A stretch of DNA of 64,000 nt from contig CM066031.1 of assembly GCA_033557465.1 (NCBI GenBank), positions 174,623,043 through 174,687,042 on the forward strand, given 5' to 3'. The position numbers were made by a program, and so were the translations under genes. The DNA comes from Ichthyophis bannanicus. Taxonomy: Eukaryota; Chordata; Amphibia; Gymnophiona; Ichthyophiidae. This document shows positions 20,430 to 30,199 of the stretch, piece by piece (the first letter of the stretch is position 1; each line of letters starts with the position of its first letter). The notes under the pieces were generated by a model. The model was not told where the DNA came from. It saw nothing but the letters and a program-made list of their open reading frames with translations, and ran no database searches.

Positions 20430-21085
20430 AGCGTACTGGATAGCTATGTGTCCATGGTCCAGAAGGAGAAGATATGGAAGGGTGAGTATGTCAACATATT
20501 CTCCTTACTGATCAGATGGAATGACAATAACTGTGACTGTACAGGCTGCCATAGAAAGTGCAAGCTGGCTAGCAGGAAGGCAGATAGCATACCGAGAATG
20601 ATAGCGAACTGGTGCGCCACCTTCTGTACCCTAGCCAGTGTGGTCAGCTAGAAGCACTCTGAGAAGTGCTAAGGCCTCCTCAAATACTAGAACAGTATGT
20701 GTGAGGCCTACAGGGAGTACGGGGGGAATGCCTGATTAAGGGATTAGTTTGGATAGAAAGGATATCAACCTATGGATTGGGCTGATGACACAGGGCCAGC
20801 AGGGGAGCAGGGAAGGTGCCACCACCCAGCCACCGTGGCCTGGAAAAAACACAGGGCTGCAGCAGCCCTTTTGGGGAGGGAATAAGTTCAGCAGCCGGGA
20901 AAGCATCGGGTTCCCATTACCCATGCCCGAGCGCCCAAAGGCGCGTGTGCAGGCTATTCAATGGGGGTTCCAGTAGATTTAACATTAGCTACAAATACAG
21001 ACATGCCTGCTTGATATGCAGCGAAGGACACCCCAAACCAGATGCGGGAAAGAGACAGAGAGGGGCTTTTCAATGTCTGTGATTT
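20430..21085 (+). pseudogene. DIRS-type gag-like ORF, broken
   Basis: Two recognisable pieces. At 20448-20651 a frame has WKGEYVNIFSLLIRWND and a CDCTGCHRKCK cluster, ending ANWCATFCTLASVVS. At about 20945-21082 another frame reads CRLFNGGSSRFNISYKYRHA followed by CLICSEGHP; this corresponds to the cysteine/histidine cluster near the C-terminus of DIRS gag-like proteins. Two expected cysteines are replaced (Ser and Tyr). Intervening sequence has shifts. Function in an intact element: particle or nucleic-acid binding. Confidence 0.6.
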
Positions 21086-21319
21086 AACAGGTGTTTTTGG
21101 GCGGGCCACAAACCCCCATGAAGATTGTTGCATTACATCAGAACCCAGTGGGTTATGACAAACAGAAGGTGGCTTGGCTAGTTCACATTTTTTGTCCAGT
21201 TTCAACATACCTTATAATGGCCCCCTCAGCGCCGCAGATGGCGGGCAACCTAAAATCAGCATTTGAAAGAAAGAGGGTGGTGCAGAGTAAAATTGACAAA
21301 GAGTAGGCACTTGAAAAGG

Positions 21320-22650
21320 TAGTGGGCCCCTATTCTCATCTCTGGGCCTGGTCCCGAAGAAGGAATCAGGGAAGTATCAGCTCATCCATCACCTGCTTAC
21401 CCAGACAGAAATTCAGTGAATGACCTTTTCAAACAAGCGGTGTACTCAGTCAAGTATACCTCCGTAGACCAAGCCTTGGACCTGGTAAGGGTGCATGACA
21501 GAGGGGCATGATTGGCATAGATGACTGTGGAGGCGGCCTTCTGGTTATTGATGATACACCTGGATAGCTTCTACCTGCTCAGTTTCCGATTTGGGGGCCA
21601 ATATTATTTTGACAAATGCCTTCCAATTGGATGTTTGGTGTCCTGAGCATACTTCGAGGAATTTAGCTCAGCTATACAATGGATGGTGGAAAGGGAAATT
21701 GGCAGTGGAAAGATCATACATTACCTGGATGATTTCCTGCTGATGGCTAGCGATCGGCAGGCCTGCCAGTGTAACATGGAGATTTTCCAGAGCATGGCTG
21801 CAGAACTAGGGATCTCACTCACAGAGAAAAGACAGAAGGGCCTTCCCAGCATCTATCTTTCCTGGGAACTGAAAAAAACCCCACAATTGAAATGGTGACA
21901 CGGCTCCCAGCCAATAAGGTATTGGCCCTGAAGGAAGCTGTGCAGATGATAGGTTTAGCCAGGAAGGTTACCCTAAACAAATGCAGTCCTTGATCGGGTA
22001 TTTGAACTTTGCATGCAGAGTGATGCCTATGGGCAGGGCTTTTATAAAGTGATTAACAGACTCCATGAGGGGCATTCGCAGGAGCCACTACTTTATCAGG
22101 GTCAGCGCTAACATCCGGGAGGACCTGGCCATGTAGCAGGAGTTCCCAGCGAAGTATAATGGCAGGAACATATGGAGAGAAACTCTCATCAGCAACAGGG
22201 AGATGGAGTTATTCACGGATGCGGCAGGAGTCATTGGTTTCGGGATCTATTTTAAGCGGCAGTGGTGCCATGAGAGATGGCAAGATGAGTTGCACAGGCA
22301 GGGTATAACTAGGGACATCATGTTTCTCGACATGTTCCCAATTGTGGCAGCCAATGTACTATGGAAGCCCCAATTTGCAATAAGAGAATAATTGTCCGGT
22401 TGGACAGCACTGCAGTGGTATATGCAATAAACTAGCAGTCAGTCAGGGTGGGGAGAGTAAAGAGGCTAGACAGGTAGTTGGTTCTGCTGAGTCTGGAACT
22501 GAATGCTTTTATCACAGCCAGCTACGTGCCAGGGGGATTTAATGAGATCGCCGATGCTCATTCTTGTTTTCAGCTGCACCGTTTTAGTCGACTCACCCTG
22601 GCAGCATTCCCCATGATGAGCCACATGCCGGCAGAGATGAGGAGTACTGG
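21320..22650 (+). pseudogene. DIRS-type reverse transcriptase / RNase H, broken
   Basis: Several frames carry collinear RT blocks: an FRFGGQYYFDKCLPIGC stretch near 21590, FEEFSSAIQWMVERE near 21655, then the catalytic YLDD in IIHYLDDFLLM (in the frame 21683-21898). RNase H follows in the frame at 22203: LFTDAAG gives the first Asp; FLDMFPIVAANVLW has Asp where DIRS proteins usually have Glu (LELFPI). Next, RLDSTAVVYAIN corresponds to the DN-AVV-IN block, and YVPGGFNEIADAHS to the VPG-N--AD-LS block. A stop after LKW (21896-21898) and several shifts inactivate it. Order and motifs are diagnostic for DIRS rather than LINE RT. Confidence 0.85.
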
Positions 22651-23540
22651 ATGCTAAATGCCGGCAGGATGTTGTTTGCTTCCCTGTCAACCAGCACATG
22701 GAAAGCATACTGGAGAGCACAGATCAGGCTACAGAACTTTGCAGAGTGATAGGGATTCAGCCCAGAGCAGGGTGTGAGCCTAGGGCAGCTGCTGGAATTT
22801 ATAACATAGCTGCAGAAAGAAGAGACCTCACTCAGGCACGCTATATTGATGTAAATGGGCATGGCTTTCTTTCTGAAGCTCGGGGGGGGAGGGGGTCACA
22901 ACTAAGGAATTTATCATTAAAAAGGTAATGGCTGGCTGGGCAAGAGAGACCACACATAGGCCAGATGGGCGCAGATCCGTCACCCTGCTCATGTTGAGAG
23001 GAGTTATCCTAAATGCGGCAGAGGTGGCAAGGCATGGATTTAAGGAGAGACTATTTAGGGTGGCCCTATAGATTATGTTCTTTGGTGCATTCAGGATGAG
23101 CAAGGCTATACCCCAGTCCAGATTGGACACAACAGTCACTGCTCTGAGAGTGGAGGATGTCATGGGGTGGGGCAGGATTGGGCTCTTCCTGGGTATGTCT
23201 AAGATGGATCAGAGCCAGAAAGGGAAAACGGCCACCAGAGTCTGGGACCTTTGCCCAGTGAGCTCCATGGGAGCGTATCTGCAGGCATGCCCACCATTGG
23301 TAGGCGTACTCATGCGGCAACAGAATGGCACTTGCCTATCCCAGTTCCAGTTCAAGGCTATGTGGCACAGAGCACTAGAGAGAGCAGAATTTGAAAAGGT
23401 GGGCCTGATCCTGCATTCATTCAGGATAGATGCAGCTACTACAGCCCACAGATTGAGATTCGAGGCAGGGAAGATCTAGGCTCTCGGGAGATTGGCCTCT
23501 AATAAATACCGGCTGTATGTCAGATAGCACTGGACACCGT
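22651..23540 (+). pseudogene. DIRS-type tyrosine recombinase, broken
   Basis: The N-terminal part (SLSTSTWKAYWRAQIRLQNF, near 22680) matches the core-binding start of these recombinases. A long frame 23075-23479 holds the catalytic domain: FFGAFRMSKA with the first catalytic Arg, then CPVSSMGAYLQACP, then HSFRIDAATTA giving the H-x-x-R pair. A TAG at 23477-23479 precedes LGRLASNKYRLYVR in the same frame, where the tyrosine nucleophile is expected. The enzyme would integrate a circular DNA intermediate by site-specific recombination. At least two defects (an upstream shift and this stop) show it is a pseudogene. Confidence 0.88.
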
Positions 23541-23544
23541 AAAC

Positions 23545-23935
23545 ATACAGTGACTAGGGAAGAGGAGGATGCTCTGCGGAATAGTATATCATTCATGTAT
23601 TTATTGTTTTATCCTTTTTATTCTTTTGCATTACTTTTTATGATATTCTGTATTAGCTTATAAGGTGTATGAGTTCCTTTTATGCCTTCTTTTAAATAGT
23701 TAAGCTTACAATTATTTTGATTTTTATGATATTTATGTGTTTCATTTTAATGATGTTTATATATATTCGATTTTAGTGTGACTCCTGAAGAAGGCTTTGG
23801 CAAAACACAGTGGTGTCAGGTCCAGTGTTAGGTATTCCTGTCCTTTTAAACCATATGTTTTTTCAATAAAATTTTTAAAGTACTCATTCTCTTTTGTGCT
23901 TTCCTGGACTTTGTGGGTACTCTTGTGCTTTTGTT
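23545..23935 (+). other. AT-rich 3' region of DIRS element
   Basis: Low-complexity TTTTATGATATT runs, then CTCCTGAAGAAGGCTTTGG and AATAAAATTTTTAAAG. The CTGAAGAAGGC segment resembles a short interspersed vertebrate repeat, but I cannot name it. No open frame. Confidence 0.45.
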
Positions 23936-24250
23936 ATTAGACAGCCAGGTACCAGGGCCAGGGGTGCCTGGGCTCAGTTCCAATGATCATTAAAAGCACA
24001 AGGGTCCACCCGGGTACCAACATGGAGTGGTTAGTGCCAGGGAAAAGTACTTCTCGACTATGATGTGGGCCGAGGTGTCATAAGAAGCAGACAAAAGCAG
24101 TATGGTACCTCTCCACGGTAGTACATCTCGAGAAACAAAATGTTGGGGTAATGATCTGCAAAATTTGGCATGTTAATTCCACTAATAAAACATTGTTACA
24201 CTAAAGCACTGAAGTTGTATGATATTCGTGTGTCAAGTTGTTAAGTTGGG
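23936..24250 (+). repeat. Split direct repeat B1
   Basis: From CAGGTACCAGGGCCAGGGGT to TGTCAAGTTGTTAAG. It aligns throughout with 24601-24960, including CCAATGATCATTAAAAGCAC and ACTAATAAAACATTG. Confidence 0.85.
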
Positions 24251-24600
24251 TGAGGGAGACAGCAGGATTCCTGAGGAACAGCCATGAAAGGGTTCTGGCC
24301 CATAACTGGGCTGCTGCGTGTGGGACAGCTCCATTGGGTAGCACAGGGATAGGCGGCAGGGAGGGGTTGGGGGGAGACAAGGACAGATAAAGGCCAGAAG
24401 AGGAGGGTTCAGCCTCTCTTTTGTTCAGAGTTTCAAGCCCCACCCTCCCCCACAGCCATAGCAGTAGAGGCAAAAAGAGTGGGAGGGAGTACGTCACAGC
24501 TGGTGGGGTGAGGGCGGACCTCAGCGAAAAAAAGGGGGGGTCCATATATTATGGGAGGCAGCTCAGGTACCATTTTCGGATGCCTGGGCTGGTAACGCGG
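24251..24600 (+). repeat. Split direct repeat A2
   Basis: Lies between B1 and B2 and matches A1 at the far left of the element. Confidence 0.65.
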
Positions 24601-24960
24601 AGGCAAGGTACCAGGGAAAGGGGTGCCTGTGCTCTGTTCCAATGATCATTAAAAGCACTGGGGCCCACCCGAGTGCCAACACAGAGCAGTTGATACCGGG
24701 GAAAAGTACTCCTCGGCCACGTTGTGGGCCAAGGTGTCATAAAAAACAGACAACAGCAGTATGGCACCCCTCTACAGCCCCGCTCACGAAGGGTGGGGGC
24801 CTGGTTATTATTGTTGTTGCAGTTAGTGGTGCTGTTGTTATTTTCAGGATGTAAAATGTTGGGGTAATGATCTTCAAGCTTTGGCCTGTTAATCCCACTA
24901 ATAAAACATTGCGGCACTAAAGCACTGAAGTTGTATGATATTCATGTGTTAAGTTGTTAA
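24601..24960 (+). repeat. Split direct repeat B2
   Basis: Second copy of B1. It has an extra GTTATTATTGTTGTTG segment near 24805 not present in B1. It ends at TTAAGTTGTTAAGATGGG, which probably marks the element 3' end. Confidence 0.85.
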
Positions 24961-25920
24961 GATGGGGGGGCGGGGGGCGGGCCAGCAGAGCTTGGAGGTC
25001 CATATAGCATGCCCCTGGTTATGACTGTTATGCTTCCAGGCCACCAATAATGCACCATTGAGGTGCATTAGATGCAGCTATAGTATTGCAGTCCTGACAG
25101 CTTGTGCGTGGTACCATCTCATATTCTAGCTATCATTGGCCACCATACCCTCTCTCCACCCGAAGCCTGCTCAAACCTGTGGCTAAGCACTAAGAACCTG
25201 ATCCAGGAAGGGGCATGTCCAGGTCATCCAGATGTTCCCGAATAGGATGGGTTCCATTGTATCTGATTCTGCACCGTGGGAGCTAGACACATCCGTGGAT
25301 GCAGGATTGGGCAACGGGACAGCCCAGAGTGCCCCTACAGCAGCCACGGGGATGTCCTGAGGCAGCACAGCCAGGCCCCCTTGCTCCTGCTTGTGCACCG
25401 AGGGCCTGACACACTCCAGGCCAGTTTTACCACTTCCTAACTCTCGGTGGGTCTGCCGGGGCTGGGATCAGGTGGCAGAGCAGTACCTTCAGTAGCTCCA
25501 TTGCATTGCAGGGGGGGAGGGGCCTGCAGGCTGGGGCACACAGGCACCCAGCGCTTATTCTACCTCTGAAGTGGAATAAGCTGTGCACCCCCCTGGTGCT
25601 CCCCAGACATACAGGGCCATGACCTGAATTGGCCCTGTACATTTGGTGCCTGGCCTGCTCTCTGTGCCGCTCCTGTCCTGCTCTCTCCGCACAGCGGCTC
25701 TGTGCATGTGGGAAGAGGGGCTGTTGGAATTCAGGAAGCCCTGCTAGTTGCCTGACAGAATCGGGCCCCTGGTGTGGGGTTTATTTTATTGTTGTGGTAT
25801 TTTTATCATGCAGTGACTGCTAGCAGGGGCCCATGCTAATGATTAGCATGTGGTAAAACACATTGTATGTGCTTAGCATGTTTCAGAAAACATACCCCTG
25901 TTTCTGTGCACCTACTTGGG
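24961..25920. other. GC-rich stretch without gene
   Basis: Starts with a G-run, then sequence with short weak resemblance to the Harbinger-like interior (TTATGACTG). Near 25880 it reads AAAACATACCCCTG, possibly a decayed Harbinger-like end. No supported coding region. Confidence 0.45.
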
Positions 25921-26300
25921 ACTTTTTTATTTATACAATTTTAATACATACAATTCTCAACAATTAGAGAAACAAATACGCAGGGGGAAAGGAACAAAAA
26001 AAGGAAAGAAAAAAAAAAACCCCCTAGCATCAAAAAATATAGTAATAATAAACCCAGAGCACTATAGCCCACAAAAAAAGCATCCACAAGAGGGGGAATC
26101 TGAAGAAATCTCAAATCATATCATAACCTAAAGAAAAATAAGAAGCATAATCACACTCCAAATATACTTATTATAAACTCTCATTATCTCCAATCAGGTA
26201 ATATCAAGGAAACATTATTCAAGAAGAAACTTTATCAGAAAGAAAAGCTTCAATCTGAAATGGGTCAAAGAAAGTATAAGCATTACCCTGATATCTAACT
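25921..26300 (-). repeat. Probable LINE 3' end (minus)
   Basis: A TTTTTTATTTATACAATTTT run followed by A-rich, low-complexity sequence, as at the 3' ends of the L1-like elements at 4323 and 13092. It may be the 3' part of the element whose ORF1 lies at 27175-28176. Confidence 0.45.
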
Positions 26301-26317
26301 AGGCACTTACATGGGAA

Positions 26318-27006
26318 TATTAAATATAAAAGGTGTGATTGTGTCTGATAATCTTAAAGTAGTTAAAAAGGTAGAAAAGGCAATGGTGAAAACTAGAAGG
26401 ATGCTTGGGTGCATAGGGAGAGGAATGGCCAGCAGAAGAAAGGAGGTGATAGTGCTTCTATATACAGTAAGTCTTTGATATGACCTCATTTGGAGTATTG
26501 TGTGCAATTCTGGAGACAGCACCTTCAAAAGGATATAAACAGGTTGGAGTCAGCGCAGAGGATGGCTACTAAAATGGTTAGTGGTCTTCGTTATAAAGCA
26601 TATGAGGACAGACTTAAGGAGCTCAATATGTATACTTTAGAGGAAAGGTGAGATAGAGGTGATATGAATGAGAAGTTTAAATACTTCCGTGGCATAAATG
26701 CACAGGAGGAGAGCCTCTTTTGCTTGAAAGCAAGTTCTGCAATGAGGGGACATAGGATGAGGGTGAAAGGGCATAGACTCAGGAGTAATATGCAGAAATA
26801 TTTTTTTATGGAAAGAGTGGAGGATCTGTGGAATAGTTTCCCACTGGAGGTAGTAGAGATGAAGACAGTATCTGAAGTCAAAAAAGCATGGGACAAACAC
26901 AGAGAATGTCTAAAGGTAAAAAAAGGGACTGTTGTAGTGGTTGATATGGAAGGGCAGACTAGATAGGCTATGTGGTCTTTTACCGCCATTGTGTTTCTAT
27001 GTTTCT

Positions 27007-27007
<1 letters not shown>
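26318..27007 (+). pseudogene. CR1-like LINE (second family), RT C-terminal and 3' end
   Basis: Collinear frames give [45 protein letters not shown]-type and AQRMATKMVSGL segments, then (26664-26966) FFMERVEDLWNSFPLEVVEM. These are the C-terminal blocks that follow the RT in CR1-clade ORF2s, but they differ clearly from CR1 copies A-C. The 3' end reads GGCTATGTGGTCTTTTACCG and ends TTTCTATGTTTCTTA, a CR1-style terminal octamer repeat. It is 5'-truncated and has several stops. Relatives: 52320-52670 (minus), 55770-56085 and 63155-63320. Confidence 0.8.

Positions 27008-27047
<40 letters not shown>
27008..27047 (+). repeat. (CA)n microsatellite
   Basis: About 19 uninterrupted AC dinucleotides directly after the CR1-like 3' end. 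Confidence 0.97.
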
Positions 27048-27049
<2 letters not shown>

Positions 27050-27174
27050 ATTGCCAGGACCTTAGATTTCTAAAGGAGGAAACTTTTCCTCCTGGCCTGT
27101 GTTGCTCTAGCAACATCTGGAAACATTTGTACTCTTTTTCCACAAAAAGAAACATCACATCTTTGAAAATATAA

Positions 27175-28176
27175 TCAAAATAATTTTGACTTATCATACT
27201 CTGACCCTAAAGTCACTACAAGTGTAGATCTTGTTGTTATATTGTCCATGGAGGACTCCAAAAATACTGACAGGTCCAAACTGTCTGCTGACACCAATGA
27301 ATCCATTCCTCCCTTCTCATCTGATTCCAACTTTTTCTTTGATGGTAAATAAAACAACTGTGTTAGATGTATCTCCTCCAGATTAGTAATGTTCAAAACC
27401 TCTTTAAGATACATATGCCACAAATCAGTAGCTGCCAATAGTCTAATTTTAGGGAAGTTTAAAAGATGAATATTCCTCGATCAATTTGCATTTTCAGCCA
27501 CCTTCATCTTATAATGTAGGGCCAAACTATCTTTCAAAAAACTTCTCACTGCTGTTTGAATTGAAGACAAATGAGCTTCCACTGGCCAAATACACCTGTT
27601 CATGGTTGTAAGACCATCTTCATGCTCTCCTAACTTAGTCACCACTTGTAGGGAAAAGTCAGAGACTTTAGAAACATTAGCACTCACTGAAACCTCAATC
27701 CTCTGTAATACTCCCCAAATATCATCCAGTCCAATCTTCTTGGCCGACGAAAACCCCTACAAAAGCCAAAACCAGACCCAGTACAGGCTTGGGGAGAGGC
27801 ACTGAGGCCCTTCAAGAAACAACCATTGCAGGAGACACCCATATTTCAGGGGTTGGCTTCGTCCTTCTCTCCAGCTGCACTCCCGATCTCCCGAGACAGA
27901 GCTTCCTTTGCCTGAATAACATGATCAGTGGCCCCGCTTGTCTACAGGAATGCCAAAATGCCAAGAGAATTATCCGAGCTTTGACCAGTCTGAGGTGGAT
28001 GGGATAGTCCACCCTATCTGAAGGACAACCCAGCTCCTCCAAGGACATTCAAATTCCTGGTTTGCAACAGCTGAAAGTGATGCAGCAGAAATCACATGCC
28101 GATCGATAGACCCATTAGCGACCAGCTGCTTCTGCTGTTTTTGCTTGCCATTCTTCCCTTTCCTTTTGGGAGCCAT
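27175..28176 (-). pseudogene. L1/Tx1-like ORF1, broken
   Basis: Starts at ATG 28176 with a lysine-rich MAPKRKGKNGKQKQQKQ, then breaks into several frames. The middle part (27481-27687) is helical and coiled-coil-like. The C-terminal piece (27175-27438) has DLWHMYLKEVLNI and HLTQLFYLPSKKK, preceded by an NLLNFPK-like segment. This parallels the NLRLLNFP...LFKRYMHETL...KAYFLP order of the ORF1 at 13186-13778, so both derive from one ORF1 family. Stops and shifts make it non-functional. Confidence 0.6.
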
Positions 28177-28299
28177 AAGGAAACATTCATGAAAGGAAAT
28201 TCTGCAAAGGTAGGAAGAGCGTCTCACAACACCTCCAATCAGGGCGTCATCTTGGATCCCCCCTATCTGCACCTACTTTTTACACAGGAAATGCTTTAT

Positions 28300-29470
28300 A
28301 AGAATTACATCCATGGAGAACAATTTTCAAAACTCGTTTGGCTGTGTAAATTGGCAGTCTGAAAAATTGTCCACCCTTTCCAGAAGTAAAAGTATGCACA
28401 GGGATGAACATACATACGTTTACATGGTGATTAAAGTAGGGAGGCACAGAGGTGAGGTTGGATCGGAGAATGCAGTGAAATGTGCATTTACAAATCTACA
28501 TGCTATATTTAAAAGAGAAAAAGTACCCAGTCAAAAAAATAGATGCAAGTCTCTCTGGGTACTTTTCCCAGGATTAATAGAAGTGTCAGGACCAAGTATA
28601 CTGCATTCCCTTTAAGAAGTGCTACAAAGTCCGCTGACAAAACTACCCATGGACTTTGCTACTGTGAGGACTGTTTGAAAATTACAGCCATGGTAGACAA
28701 TTCATATGGAGTCAGAAAGGAACATGATATTGCTATTCTGTCTACCAGTAGTAAAAAAAAAAAATGCTCATTTTCTGAGCATATAGGAAATAAAATAAGG
28801 TAAAAGGTGACAAAACTGCAGGACGATATCAAAAGGGAAGCCTTTATGTCTTGCTCCTTGCAGATATACCCCCAGACTTTCACAGTAACCTCCAACACAC
28901 ACATGCAAACATACTACAGCATTTGCAGATAGTCTTCCTACATACCTCACACTCATTTTTCCTGAAAAACAAATAGACAAGTTGGTCACTGCTGGGATGT
29001 CACAGAAAATAAACTGGAACAAGCCTGTGGTTCAGAATAGATGATTAAGAGAAAAGAAGTGAAGCTAAGGAAGGAAAGAGAAAGAAAGAAAACTTAAGGC
29101 TAAAAATGGTATCTTCGCTGCAGAATGTTCTTCTCTTTGATGAAGCAAACCCAGATCTCTTAGGAACAGCTGTGGTAGAAGAAAAGGTTTATCCAGACAA
29201 TAGCAGAAATTTAAGACTATCAAAATTCTTTGAACAGCAGCACAATAAAATTAGCAGCCTGCAACTGTATGTCACTCTATAATACACTCTTGTTGAATAG
29301 AGGACAAGAAACAGTACTGAACGAGTTCTGAATTGTGAAATACATGAAAGGGTTTATATGAAAACAGGTCCAGATAAACATTCTTTGCATAGGGCACAAT
29401 TTTCAAACTGTTTGCATTGGTACAAAGTCTGTGTGTGCTTCTTAACTTCAGTTTTCACACCAAGGAGCAT
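28300..29470. other. Stretch without recognised gene
   Basis: Several short frames (under 100 aa) on both strands, none with recognisable motifs or conserved partner. I see no RNA gene or repeat that I can name. Confidence 0.5.
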
Positions 29471-30029
29471 GTCTACTAAAGGGCGTTAGCTGTTACTGCA
29501 GGGCTACCGCAGAAATATTGGCCAACAGTAGCAGCTAATGCGGGCTAAATGCAGATATTGCAGGCACTTTCTGTGATATCTGCATTTCACACATTGTACT
29601 GGGGGGGATAAGATTGCAGGCAGCCATCACACAAAACCTTTTCTTGCAATGGCTGCCAAACCTGGGCCTTATTGCAGCTACAGTTAACTCCATTTCATGG
29701 GTGATGTTATCTGCAAGCAGTCCTGTTGGACAGGCATCATGGCCACTGCCCTAAAGGCAAGCTACCTGGCTAGTCAATTAGGCCCCCCCCCCCCCCATCC
29801 TTTAAAGAAAATCCAACTAGCCCTTAAAACCACTAAATCCAGGCTAGTCAGACAGTTTAAAGGGGCTCCCACCAGCCCAGATCCCCCACACCCCAACCAG
29901 TACTTTATAATTCCTGGTGATCTAGTGGTCAATGGAGGGCAAGAATATTCCTCTGCACTTCTGTCCCTATCTTTGTGGTTCCTGAAAAAGGCTGTGATTA
30001 CTTAATGCTGCCTTCTAGCATCCTGATAT
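29471..30029. other. Stretch without gene, with DNA-transposon-like start
   Basis: Begins CATGTCTACTAAAGGGCGTTA, loosely like a decayed Harbinger-like end. Contains a C-run at 29785. No supported gene. Confidence 0.4.
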
Positions 30030-30165
30030 TAGGGGGCAACACCACTAGATTGGTGCCATATTTGTGAGTACCAATGAGGAGGCCAAGGGCTCCGGATGGC
30101 TCCTGGACTTCTCATTAGTACACAAATATGGCACTGATCTTGTGGTGATGCCCCCTAGTGTCAGG
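30030..30165. repeat. Hairpin-forming inverted repeat
   Basis: GGGGGCAACACCACTAGATT...GTGCCATATTTGTGAGTAC pairs with its complement GTACACAAATATGGCAC...GGTGATGCCCCCT. Roughly 130 bp with imperfect arms, likely a MITE. No clear target duplication. Confidence 0.65.
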
Positions 30166-30199
30166 AAGATGCACCAAAGGGGACCTACCAATGAATTGA

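Larger units (their letters stand above)
19830..24960 (+). mobile_element. DIRS/PAT-like tyrosine-recombinase retroelement with split direct repeats
   Basis: A 5.1-kb element read on the plus strand: repeat A1 (19830-20215), gag-like region, RT/RNase H, tyrosine recombinase, then repeats B1 (23936-24250), A2 (24251-24600) and B2 (24601-24960). The A...B-A-B order is the split-direct-repeat arrangement known for PAT and Ngaro elements. The proteins look like vertebrate DIRS-type proteins. All frames are broken by stops and shifts, so the copy is dead. There is no target duplication, as expected for recombinase-mediated insertion. Confidence 0.78.

Noticed and set aside
24201..24917. 114-122-aa frames in the DIRS terminal repeats
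   Set aside because: Located in repeats A2 and B2; the equivalent repeat copies do not preserve them.
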